Part shown: in pieces, positions 1 to 7,867 of the stretch
How the letters are laid out: the number at the start of each line of letters is the position of its first letter
Position numbering within the stretch: position 1 is the first letter of the stretch
Assembly: GCA_049999765.1 (NCBI GenBank)
Contig: JBNGIQ010004243.1
Span: forward strand, 1-20,416
Source: Phaeoceros laevis
Lineage: Eukaryota > Anthocerotophyta > Anthocerotopsida > Notothyladales
Reading direction: 5' to 3'
Length of the DNA: 20,416 nt
Notes under the pieces: model-generated
What the model was told of the DNA's origin: nothing
What the model saw: the letters and a program-made list of their open reading frames with translations, nothing else
The model's database searches: none
Position numbers and translations under genes: made by a program

Positions 1-1105
1 GTCAAAAACCTGGCGCGCATCTTCCAGCTCACCACATTTTGAATACATGTCCACCGGGCAGTTGCCAACAACTATGTCAGTAGGATTGCCGCTGTGCAAC
101 ACATCAGAGTGCACTTTTCTGCCAGATTCCAAGTCGGCGGCAAATGCACAAGCTTGAAGGGCAGCCACGAAGACGTAACCATCCGCCTTCACTCCTGCCT
201 TACGCATCTCACGGTAGAGTTGTATGGCCTCCTTCGGTTTTCCGTGCTTAGCATGTGCAGAGATAATGGAAGACCACATGAAGACATCTGGTTTCCCTAC
301 CCTGCTGAACACATCCATGCCCTTCTGTAGCCTACCTCCACATGCATACATGCGCAACAGATGGTTTCCCAAAAACGTGTTGGATCCGTACCCAAGCTTG
401 ACAGTGAGATCATCGAGTCGTCGCCCCAACACCAGATTTTTGTCAGCCCCGCATATCCGAATGACTCTGTACAGCAGAGAGGAGGACCCACGAGATTGTT
501 TCTCCGCCAAGACGGTCAAAGCGTCCACTGCTGGACTTAGCTGCCCATTCTCACAAAGTTGTTCGATTACAGCCTGAGCCGTTCCGTACCCTTGGCACTC
601 TGGCACCGTCGGAGCACCAGCATTATGATGCAACAAGGGGTTGGATGTAGGCTGAGCAGACCGTCCAACCTGCTTGTCCAAAGGCAGCCAGCTCCACATC
701 CACCCAGTAAGGCTTGTAGAAGTTGTTCAGCCACAGGGGCTCCTTGGACTCCTTGTGCCTGAAGACGGGAGAGCGCGCGCTCTTCTTGTTCGTCCTGCAG
801 TCCCACCACAATGTGGGGTCCAAGAAATACTGCCTCCACAACAACACTTGTCGTTCTCCTGCACTGATATTATCCGGCATGCATAGCTTGGCTGCTAAGC
901 CACTGCACGGCACAAATGTGCGGCTTGTGTGAATCCATTGCCTCGGGGGCACATTTAACCTCCCCTCCAGCTCCAGGCTGTGGGCCTGCCTCCCAGCTGC
1001 TGGCGTCCAAAACCGCTGATGTTGATCCCCGTTGGTGGTGGCAAATTGTAGGTGGAGCATTGCAGCAGCGGGCATGCTCACGTTTTTCAGCTGTTTGGCA
1101 TCCAA
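1..1105 (-). pseudogene. PPR-DYW family copy A, 5' part, frameshifted, runs off the window
   Basis: Reading down the minus strand, the first frame starts at 1105 and gives 160 codons very similar to the N-terminus of copy B (3372-5708). It includes a PDF-type block with FLDPTLWWDCR and EPLWLNN. It then stops at 623. Aligned to copy B, one extra base lies within about 661-690. After it the next frame is open to base 1 (about 220 codons) and reads as PPR repeats matching copy B, for example LLYRVIRICGADKNLVLGR and VDMYSKCGELEDARQVFD. The DYW end is outside the window. Either this is a pseudogene, or translation starts at the ATG at 699 in the downstream frame, losing the targeting region and the PDF block. 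A sequencing error cannot be excluded. The frame after the shift has no stops, so decay is recent or that frame is still used. It stands head-to-head with copy B, 2.27 kb apart, which suggests a local inverted duplication. Confidence 0.72.
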
Positions 1106-1155
1106 GACTATTGACGCTGCACCGCGTTAGTGGTGCGCGCCATTACAGGTGGAGC
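1001..1155. repeat. Degenerate ~60-bp direct repeat at the 5' end of PPR copy A
   Basis: Bases 1001-1058 and 1096-1155 are diverged copies of one segment. Both start TGGCRTCCAARAC and end with GGTGGAGC. The first copy is the coding start region shared with copy B (…LHLQ…QHQRFWTP on the minus strand). The second lies just upstream and supplies part of the extended N-terminus MDAKQLKNVSMPAAAM. The duplication probably added a new upstream ATG. Confidence 0.55.
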
Positions 1156-1200
1156 AAGAACGGTACTAGTAACCTCCATCGCGGCTGTCGCTCTTGATTA

Positions 1201-1556
1201 GTAAATTAGTTAGATTAGCATACCTAAGTAGATTAGTTAGGCTCATTCCTTTCCTAGCTAGGCTGCCGGTTTGTATGCCGAAGACATCGGCTTGCAAGCA
1301 AATTAGCAAAGTAACTTAGCTAGGTAAATTAGTTCGATTAGCATAGTTAGGTAGATTAGTTAGGCTTATTCCTAGGCCACCGGCTTGTATGCCGAAGACA
1401 TGGGCTTGCAAGCAAATTGGCTAGGTAACTTAGTTAGGGAAATTAGTTAAATTAGCATAGTTAGGTAGATTAGTTAGGCTCATTCCTTTCTAGGCTACCG
1501 GCTTGTATGTCAAAGACATCGACTTGCATCAAATTTAGCTCTAGAGGTAGTTTAGC
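1201..1556. repeat. TTAG-rich minisatellite, three units of 114-123 bp
   Basis: The anchor ATTAGCAT recurs at 1214, 1337 and 1451, giving periods of 123 and 114 bp. Each unit has a TTAG/TTAGG-rich half, then GGCTYATTCCT, a CTTGTATG segment and GACTTGCA or GGCTTGCAAGCAAATT. A decayed fourth start is visible near 1550. Unit 1 contains the small inverted repeat GCCGA-agaca-TCGGC, which is damaged in units 2 and 3. No coding potential is seen. It lies just upstream of copy A. Confidence 0.8.
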
Positions 1557-1566
1557 TAGCTAGTAA

Positions 1567-1699
1567 GTAAAGGCCCAAGTGGCTAGAGGGGCTCCGGCTC
1601 ATTTGCCGGACTGTCACTAGGGGCAATATACTGGAATTCATGAATTCACTCATTCAACACAAAATTAATATCCCAAACCTTGAGACTTGGGCCCTTTAC
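1567..1699. repeat. Short inverted repeat enclosing an EcoRI-type palindrome
   Basis: GTAAAGGCCCAAGT at 1567-1580 is matched in inverted orientation by ACTTGGGCCCTTTAC at 1685-1699, with one base of length difference. Between them, 1634-1647 is the perfect 14-bp palindrome GAATTCATGAATTC. The 133-bp size and end-inverted layout would fit a small MITE-like element, but no target-site duplication was established. Confidence 0.4.
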
Positions 1700-1859
1700 G
1701 CGCAAACTTCCTACAGTTGGCGAATACAACAAGGCTACATCAAAAGGAAAGGTCGTTGCTAAAGTCCTAGCTGAAGTAAAACCAGATTGTCTCTATTGAT
1801 CTAACTAAGACCTGTGTAGCTTCATTGGAAACTGGTGAAAGGTAGTCTTTGTCTTTCAT

Positions 1860-2465
1860 GCTACTCTCCAAATGGAGTTGACTGCAACTGAGGCTAACAT
1901 GTTGCTGCAAACTCTATCTTTATGTTCAACTTGTACTCCTCACTCATTTGCAAGGATGTGGACAAAGTTTGCAAACCTTGTGAAATCTTGCAGGGATTCA
2001 AGTGCAATACAGGGAGCACCCGCCCAAAGGGTAATGTACAGCGATGCACAGTGTCAATGATATTGAGGCTTTGCTGAAAAATGTGTCCAGGATTGGTGAG
2101 GTCGGCGTGAGGAAGGGTTTGGGTATATTATAAAAGCCCAAGGAGTAGTGTATCAGCCGATTGCTGACCTAATCAGTCCTTTGATTGACTCGCATGATGT
2201 CATCTACAAGGGGAATGGTTTAGATTTGAACATGTGTAGTTCCTTCATGGTGGCCTTGTACTATTTCAAAGGGGACATGAGGTTTCAGATAGAAATAGAC
2301 ATGCGATGGTGCGTTGTGAGAGAAATGAGATTCAACAATCCTGTGTGGTATTGTTCTTTCGGTGAAATCAAGCTCTTGGATACAACACGGCGGAAGGCTA
2401 GGGGTCAGCTCCTCTTCTTCGAAGATGTTTTCAGCTTAGTTATGCAAAGCGGTCTCACCTGGTAA
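1860..2465 (+). pseudogene. Unrecognised coding-like relic
   Basis: This stretch has readable peptide in shifting frames, broken by stops. One frame near 1950-2050 has closely spaced cysteines (CKPCEILQGFKC). Another near 2044-2118 reads NDIEALLKNVSRIGEVG. A third is open from 2148 to 2465 (105 codons) and contains WCVVREMRFNNPVWYCSFGE and IKLLDTTRRKARGQLLF. Such stretches look like once-translated sequence rather than random DNA. I do not recognise the family. It may be a decayed host gene or a transposon gene. Confidence 0.25.
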
Positions 2466-2550
2466 TAGTGTGGCATGTCAGAAATTCTGTGTGTTTGGAT
2501 CATTGATAAAAAAGATCCCTCTATGTGGACAACGTTTATGATGTAGTTTT

Positions 2551-2764
2551 CATTGATTGCAGTCAACTGCAGTCTTACTAGCTTGCCTTTGGGCACAAGG
2601 TCTATAATCTTTCAAAATTCTTCTGAAGTCCTAGTGGAAAATCTAGAAGATTTAATTGGTTCATTGATTGCAATCAATTGCAGTCCTACTGTACTAGCTT
2701 GCCTTCGGGCAAAAGGTCTCTTAAAAATTCTCCTAAAGTCATCCTAGTGTAAACTCTGGAAGAT
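2551..2764. repeat. 111-bp degenerate tandem duplication
   Basis: CATTGATTGCARTCAAYTGC begins both units, at 2551 and 2662. Both continue with CAGTC-TACT, AGCTTGCCTT-GGGCA-AAGGTCT, a weak middle section, then TCCTAGTG-AAA and GAAGAT. It is non-coding and lies in the spacer between PPR copies A and B. Confidence 0.7.
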
Positions 2765-3371
2765 TGTGTGGGTCAGCTTCGTTGGTAGCAGCACAATCTG
2801 TATTTTGGAGTTTCTTGTATTTTGGAGTTTCTTTTGGCGAGGGGGTGTTCACGGTTCACATAAAGGAATTTCACGGGTTATTTACTAGTCATATAAAATA
2901 TTGCCCATATGAAGATTTAGGTGCGACCACTAGATTAGGTGCGACATATAGGACTATGATGCTTGCGTAAAGACAGCACGGAAAGAAGGGTATTGTGATT
3001 GTTCAAATCGGGATGCACTTATCCTCTATTCTGCCAACTTTCGTATTTCCTAAAGGCTCTTGCTCTGTTGTGCAAAATCATGCATTCGCAAATGTTATAC
3101 CAATATGTTTTATGTCACATAGACATCGCTTAGTCAGAAGGTGAAAACACCACGAAGCAATATTTGTCGAAGCAATATTTGTGTATGCCCACATAAATTA
3201 GTGGAACTCCCAGCCTCCCTTTGCCGAGGGGTTACCTGTGAGGGCGTACTTATTACCCCCTGTTCGCAGGGTAGACCTAAACCCCCCGGGACAAAAAGCA
3301 ACTACCGGTAGTACGGTATCTAGTTCAGTTTTTGTTTTGCACTAGGCAATTGCTGCTCGAAAACCCTGCAA
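2765..3371. other. Spacer upstream of PPR copy B
   Basis: No gene is supported here. It contains a perfect 15-bp tandem pair CGAAGCAATATTTGT at 3153-3167 and 3168-3182, and the 10-bp palindrome CTACCGGTAG at 3302-3311. A B-box-like GTTCAAATCGGGA near 3001 lacks the stems expected of a tRNA. The core promoter of copy B presumably lies toward the right end, but no clear TATA element could be assigned. Confidence 0.4.
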
Positions 3372-5708
3372 GTGCACCACGCCCAACCAAACACCAGAAA
3401 TAAACTCTTCTTCCTCCACCTACAATTGCGCACCTCCTCGGCGATGCAACATCAGCGGTTTTGGACGCCAACAGCTGGGGCGCAGGCCCACACCCTTGAG
3501 CTGCAGCGGCGTCTGAATGTGCCTCCGAGGCAATGGATTTACACAAGCCAGACATTCGTGCCCTGCAGTTGCTTAGCAGCCAAGCTGGGCATACCGGACA
3601 ATGGCAGTGCAGTAGAGCGCCAACAGTTGTTGGAGAGGCAGTATTTTTTGGACTCCACATTGTGGTGGGACTGCCGGACGAACAAGAAGAGCTCCTGCTC
3701 TCCTGACTTCAGGCACACGGAGTCCAATGAGCCCCTATGGCTGAACAATTTCGACAAGCATGACTGGGAGGATGCGCAGCTGGCTGTGTTGGAGAGGCGG
3801 ATTGGACGTTCTGCTCAGCCTACTTCCAACCCCTTGCTGCACCATAATGCTGGCGTTCCGACGGCGCCAGAGTGCCAAGGGTACGCAATTACTCAGGCCG
3901 TGAATGAACTGTGTGCGGATGGGCAGTTAAGTCGAGCAGTTGACGCTTTGAGTGACCTAGCGAACACACAATGTCGTGTGTCCACTTCCCTCCTGTACAG
4001 AGTCATTCGGAGATGTGGGGCTGAGAAAAATCTGGTGTTGGGGCGAAGACTTGATGATCTCACTGTTAAGCTGGGGTACGGATCCAATGCATTTTTGGGA
4101 AACCATCTCTTGCGCATGTATGCATGTCAAGGCCGGTTACAGGAGGCGATGCAGGTGTTCAAAAGGGTGGCCGCACCGTCAGTCTTCGTGTGGTTCTCCA
4201 TTATATCTGCACATGCTGAACAGCGGAAACCTATTGACGCCATTCAATTGTACCATAAGATGCGTAGATCAAGTTTGGAGCCCAATGGTCACATTTTTGT
4301 CGCTACACTGCAAGCTTGTGCAAGAGCGGAAGATGTGGAATCTGGCAGGCAGGTGCACGCTGATGTGTTGGAGAGTGGCATTCAGCACGACTCTTTTGTT
4401 TGGAACTGCCTGGTGGACATGTATGCAAAATGTGGGGAATTGGACGAAGCACGCAAAGTGTTTGACAGTCTGTGCACAAGGGATGCGGTAACATGGACTG
4501 CTATGATAAATGGGTATGCTGAGCATGGGTTTGGTCCCCAGGCACTCACATTGTATGCAAGGATGGAGCAGGAAGGCTTGATTTTAGCGAACAGTGTTAC
4601 GTATGTTTGCCTCCTGAAAGCTTGTGCAAGTGCTGGTGCTCTACAACAGGGCAGGCAGCTGCATTCAGGGATTGTGGAAAGAGGACTACTTGAAGGTGAC
4701 GTAGTACTGGGCACTTGTCTCGTAAATATGTATGCAAAATGTGGGCAGCTGGAAGAAGCATGCAAAGTTTTCGACACTCTGTCCACAAGGAATGTGGTAA
4801 CATGGACCGCCATGATCAATGCCTATGGTACCAACAATGAAGGCTACAAGGCTACAGCCTGTTTCGAAGAGATGATGCTGGCTGGTGTTCAGCCTGATGA
4901 CACCACGTTTACTTGCCTTCTTGTAGCATGCAGTAATGCGGGGCTTGTCAGTAAGGGTCGACAGTATTTTGATGCCATGGTGAAACAACATGGCCTCAAC
5001 CCGACAGTTGAGCATTATCATTGCATTGTTGATCTTCTTGGGCGGGCAGGCCATTTAGGTGAGGCAGAGGAGGTGCTGAAATCAGCTGGGTGCAAAAACG
5101 ACGTTGTTGGATTGATGTCACTGCTGAATGCCTGCAAGAGTCACTTGGATATAGAGCGAGGAACGCGGTGTTTCAAAAGTCTCGTTGAGCTAGATCCTCA
5201 ATATGCCGGTGCATATGTGCTCATGGCCAATATGTATGCAGACGCAGATAGGTGGGCGGACGTAAATAGAATTGACAGGTTGAGAAAGTTGGCAGGAGCC
5301 AACAAGAAACCTGCAGTGGCAGGCATTGAGGTGAACAAGCAGGTGCATACATTTCTTGTTGGGGATGAAAGGGATGACATCTCATGCAAGGCTCGGAGCA
5401 CAAATGAACGTTTGAAGGAGGAAGGGAACCATGTACCACACACCAAGCTTGTGATGAAGCCAGTGTCTGAGAGGGAGAAGGAAGATCAACTGTGTGGGCA
5501 TGCTGAGAAGCTAGCTTTGGCGTTTGGTTTGATGAACACTCCCGACGGCACACCTCTGCTGGTAACCAAAAACCTGCGGATGTGCGGGGACTGCCACTCT
5601 TCCACGGAGATTATGTCGAGGGTCGAAAAGAGGGACATTGTTGTAAGGGACGCATACCGTGTGCATCGATTTGAGGCAGGGACCTGTAGCTGTAAGGGTC
5701 GACATTGA
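3372..5708 (+). CDS. PLS-class PPR protein with PDF-like N-terminal motif and KP-type DYW domain (copy B)
   Basis: An intact intronless frame of 778 aa. Residues 1-30 are basic and free of acidic residues, as in a mitochondrial or plastid targeting peptide, so the first ATG is preferred over Met25. Residues about 90-125 resemble the PDF motif of OSB organellar ssDNA-binding proteins (FLDSTLWWDCR, SPDFRH, EPLWLNN). PPR repeats in P-L-S order run from about 170 to 575, with MYAKCG S-motif signatures at 350 and 453. E1/E2-like motifs follow (about 576-643), then a DYW deaminase-like domain. That domain has NKKPA (644-648) in place of the usual PG box, the HAE zinc/catalytic motif at 710-712, CGDC at 738-741, and a second metal site formed by His765 and CSC 772-774. 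The last three residues are GRH, not DYW. In this family such proteins bind organelle transcripts one base per repeat and deaminate a nearby C; the KP class is associated with U-to-C conversion. The editing direction here is inference. Confidence 0.93.
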   Translation: MHHAQPNTRNKLFFLHLQLRTSSAMQHQRFWTPTAGAQAHTLELQRRLNVPPRQWIYTSQTFVPCSCLAAKLGIPDNGSAVERQQLLERQYFLDSTLWWDCRTNKKSSCSPDFRHTESNEPLWLNNFDKHDWEDAQLAVLERRIGRSAQPTSNPLLHHNAGVPTAPECQGYAITQAVNELCADGQLSRAVDALSDLANTQCRVSTSLLYRVIRRCGAEKNLVLGRRLDDLTVKLGYGSNAFLGNHLLRMYACQGRLQEAMQVFKRVAAPSVFVWFSIISAHAEQRKPIDAIQLYHKMRRSSLEPNGHIFVATLQACARAEDVESGRQVHADVLESGIQHDSFVWNCLVDMYAKCGELDEARKVFDSLCTRDAVTWTAMINGYAEHGFGPQALTLYARMEQEGLILANSVTYVCLLKACASAGALQQGRQLHSGIVERGLLEGDVVLGTCLVNMYAKCGQLEEACKVFDTLSTRNVVTWTAMINAYGTNNEGYKATACFEEMMLAGVQPDDTTFTCLLVACSNAGLVSKGRQYFDAMVKQHGLNPTVEHYHCIVDLLGRAGHLGEAEEVLKSAGCKNDVVGLMSLLNACKSHLDIERGTRCFKSLVELDPQYAGAYVLMANMYADADRWADVNRIDRLRKLAGANKKPAVAGIEVNKQVHTFLVGDERDDISCKARSTNERLKEEGNHVPHTKLVMKPVSEREKEDQLCGHAEKLALAFGLMNTPDGTPLLVTKNLRMCGDCHSSTEIMSRVEKRDIVVRDAYRVHRFEAGTCSCKGRH

Positions 5709-5898
5709 GAGATTGCGAAATGAAAAATGAACAATGAACAGATTTTTGCGCTAGCCAGAGGCACTCAAGTGCAGTCTCATATGACACAACCACTAAACCC
5801 ATCCATTTCCAGACCACAAGGACAAGATGAGCCATAGCACCTGCTTCGAGGTCAGCCACAGCCTTCGAGGTTAGCACAGTCAGCCACACCCACAGCTG

Positions 5899-6130
5899 TC
5901 AACTCTTCCTGAAGGCTTCATTCATTTGCTTCAACTTGTCGATCTCCTCTGTATTCGGAATTTGCAACTGGTCTTGTTTAGCGAGATCAATTCTCTGCTT
6001 GCCATAGTCCTTAAAGGTGATCTTGCCATTGTCTTCCAGGCTATCCAGTGCCTTCTGCACCGAGCTTTTTTTGGTGTTGTACTTTTGAAGCGCATCCGAG
6101 AATTCAGTGGCCAATTTTGCTGTCCAGATG
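5899..6130 (-). pseudogene. HOP2: HOP2 (PSMC3IP) fragment
   Basis: On the minus strand, 6105 to 5899 encodes DALQKYNTKKSSVQKALDSL, then GKITFKDYGKQRIDLAKQDQ and IPNTEEIDKLKQMNEAFRK. This matches the N-terminal winged-helix region and the start of the coiled coil of plant HOP2, the partner of MND1 that stimulates RAD51/DMC1 strand exchange in meiosis. Just upstream the family's QN-PLNS segment is present (QNWPLNS) but in another frame, with the following few residues missing, so the fragment is frameshifted. A TGA follows Lys-Ser where the coiled coil should continue, and no later part of the protein is seen downstream. It is a dead fragment, perhaps an exon remnant or a truncated retrocopy. 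Confidence 0.7.
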
Positions 6131-6655
6131 CTCACAAAAACAGGTATGAGAAAAGAGCTTCGCAAACTGCTGCTGTGCAGAAAAAGCAAGCCTACCTCAT
6201 TGACACAAGGCAGGACATGAGCTGCACCATGAACCACGGACGCATATGTGGACGCAGGTTCAGGAGTTACGTGTCGAAACCTTTCAAACTCTACTATGCG
6301 TGGTCATTTTAGAGAATGTCTTAGTCAAACCGAGCGAGACTTCGGATTCTAGGCTGTACGGGCGATACTCCGAACTGAGAAGGCGAGTCCACCCTCCTGG
6401 GTGACCATGGTCTGGACAAATCCAAAATGTAGAGCATGAGGGCATTGAGGATCTCAGTCTGGACTGAACGCTTCCGCCAGCTGCGTCCAGGCTCTACGTG
6501 GCTTCTGATCCTTGGTTTTGGTCTGCTCCAGTAAGGTCAGTGTTGCAATGTTACTTGAACAGTCAACTTACACTAGACACTATAATAAACAACTCCCACA
6601 CTTCTGTGCTGACCGCAACCCGGTGAAGTGGCTTGCCAATACAAGGTTATTAGGC
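6131..6655. other. Gene-free stretch between the HOP2 relic and the repeat region
   Basis: No gene is supported. The minus strand has one short readable stretch near 6470-6540 (LTLLEQTKTKDQKPRRAWTQ) that I cannot assign. No RNA gene or clear repeat was seen. Confidence 0.3.
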
Positions 6656-6870
6656 CTATATATCAGGTGGTCAGGCCTGTCAGGCCATGGCGCATGCCCA
6701 TCGTGGCATGCGCTGAGCATACGCGTTCCTCTCACCACCTCATCACCCTCTCCTCTCCAGGTACTCTTGACAGGTACTTGCTGTATAGCGGCTATACATG
6801 CGACCGCACCGCTCCATCCGCGCCCGCGCGCACACACCGTTGCCCATACCGTGCTTCCACCCCCCCACCC
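6656..6870 (+). repeat. Left arm of a diverged inverted repeat
   Basis: It starts CCTATATATCAGGTGG and includes GGCATGCGCTG, CTCCATCC-GCGC, GCGCACACACCG and CCATACCGTGCTTCC. The same ordered blocks occur in reverse complement at 8195-8434, with indels between them. The two arms enclose about 1.3 kb. This layout fits the terminal inverted repeats of an old DNA transposon, or two copies of one repeat family inserted in opposite orientation. No target-site duplication was identified. Confidence 0.65.
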
Positions 6871-6884
6871 AATGCCCTCGCTGC

Positions 6885-6960
6885 CTGGCGACCCTAACCC
6901 GCGGCCATGAGCATGCGGCCCCGGGCCGGCATGGCATAGGGTTAGGGACCTAGGGTGGCC
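6885..6960. repeat. GC-rich inverted segment with telomere-like ends
   Basis: ACCCTAACCC near 6891 is answered by AGGGTTAGGG near 6938, with a GGCC-rich centre containing CGGCCCCGGGCCGG. The motif occurs about once on each side, so this is a short inverted repeat and not a telomeric array. Confidence 0.45.
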
Positions 6961-7020
6961 GCAAGGGGTTTAAGCCGCGGAAATGCTTGGTTTTGTGCTT
7001 GAGTGTATGCACTTCTCGAA

Positions 7021-7137
7021 GGAGGTCCGTAAGAACTATGCAGTTAAGCGCCATGGGGAGGAAGAACTTTGTGGTTAACAACTATGCGGTTAAGCGTTAT
7101 GGGGAGGAAGAACTCTACGGATAAGCGCATGGGGAGG
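7021..7137 (+). repeat. Tandem 5S-rRNA-A-box-like boxes
   Basis: Three related boxes follow one another: AAGAACTATGCAGTTAAGCG at 7031-7050; a compound box at 7062-7106 containing AACTATGCGGTTAAGCG; and AAGAACTCTACGGATAAGCG at 7108-7127. Each is followed by an ATGGGGAGG-like tail. The core resembles the internal A-box region of eukaryotic 5S rRNA (AGAACTCCGCAGTTAAGCG, then a T/G-rich GGG). The rest of 5S rRNA, including its C-box, is not found nearby. So this is not a 5S gene but may be a 5S-derived repeat, of the kind known in Cassandra TRIM elements and SINE3. Confidence 0.5.
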
Positions 7138-7228
7138 TCCATATGTAGCTTTGTTATCAAGCAGGGAGCCATTTGTATAAACCAACAAGAGTGAGGCTCA
7201 AGGGAGAGAGCAGAGCGAGAGGAAATTG

Positions 7229-7262
7229 CCTCGCTCAAAGGAAATTGCCTCGTTGAGCGAGG
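7229..7262. repeat. Perfect 10-bp-arm hairpin with internal 19-bp direct repeat
   Basis: CCTCGCTCAA at 7229-7238 pairs with TTGAGCGAGG at 7253-7262 across a 14-base loop. The sequence AGGAAATTGCCTCG is also repeated directly with a period of about 19 bp (from 7220 and 7239). It lies inside the region bounded by the inverted arms. Confidence 0.6.
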
Positions 7263-7660
7263 ATGCAAGAGGGAGGAAGGGAGGGAAGAGCAAGCCACGA
7301 GGAAAGATGGTTTCAAGAAGGGTAGAATCTCAAATGTAGAGTGCTGAAAAGAAGTGGTCTAGAGAAAGCGAAGTGAACCAACTACGTTGGGTCAAGGGCC
7401 ACCTCTTGCTACAAAGATCACGTGGATGTGATGAGAGGGGATGTAGAGAGTAGACAGGGGCAAGCCCCAAGGGAATGTTGTTGAAGACATAGTGCCGTAG
7501 GTGTGTATGTGTGTTTATTTAAGGAGGTTATCGGACCCATAGAGGGTCCTTACCCCATCAAGGGCACGCGCAAGCGGACGGGTGCAGTAGTTTTTATTTT
7601 CTTAATTAAGTGCCGCCGATCACCCACTTTGCAGGGTCCCAGGGTGAACTACGGATCCCA
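7263..7660. other. Interior of the repeat region, left part
   Basis: No gene is supported. There is a 6-bp hairpin GGACCC-ATAGA-GGGTCC near 7533-7549 followed by a T-rich run (TTTTTATTTTCTTAATTAA). This could act as a structured RNA end, but nothing else supports that. Confidence 0.3.
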
Positions 7661-7663
7661 CTA

Positions 7664-7867
7664 AAAATGCTCTAAAGTGAGCATTTTAGTTCGCTGTGTT
7701 TGGCTTGCGACGGTAGGTAGCAAATATGCCTCATACTCGAGGGCTTCACTTGATGTTGTCTGAAAAGCCCTAATAATAGCTTTGAAGGCTGCAGTCCAAG
7801 ATCTTGATATGAGTGGCTCCGCCATTGAACCATACATACTCCCGTAGTCCAGCTTAGTAAGCATCAC
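7664..7867 (-). mobile_element. Remnant of a non-LTR retrotransposon reverse transcriptase
   Basis: The minus-strand frame reads LTKLDYGSMYGSM, then AAFKAIIRAFQTTSSEALEY and EAYLLPTVAS. The order and spacing match the post-palm region of jockey/CR1-like LINE reverse transcriptases, where R-x-KLDYGS-x-VYGSA is followed by LR-x-x-x-GAFRTSP-x-x-SL-x-x-EA and PPL. It is only about 68 codons long. The RT catalytic YxDD box and the endonuclease are not seen. A stop precedes it by two codons, so it is inactive. The assignment rests on motif resemblance read by eye. Confidence 0.45.

Noticed and set aside
297-577. Short frames on both strands over copy A
   Set aside because: The same frames recur opposite or beside copy B (3893-4117, 3976-4491), as expected of shadows of homologous PPR coding sequence.
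2990-3020. GTTCAAATCGGGA as a tRNA B-box
   Set aside because: The flanking bases do not form a T-stem and no A-box, anticodon arm or acceptor stem fits upstream.
5899-6237. A complete 112-codon HOP2-like gene starting at 6237
   Set aside because: Residues before DALQKY do not match HOP2; the true upstream segment (QN-PLNS) is in another frame, so the apparent N-terminus is an artefact of a frameshift.
6885-6960. Interstitial telomere repeat (CCCTAA / TTAGGG)
   Set aside because: Only about one unit occurs on each side, inverted and not in tandem.
7021-7137. A genuine 5S rRNA gene
   Set aside because: Only the A-box-like core is present; the 5' third, the C-box region and the closing stem are absent.
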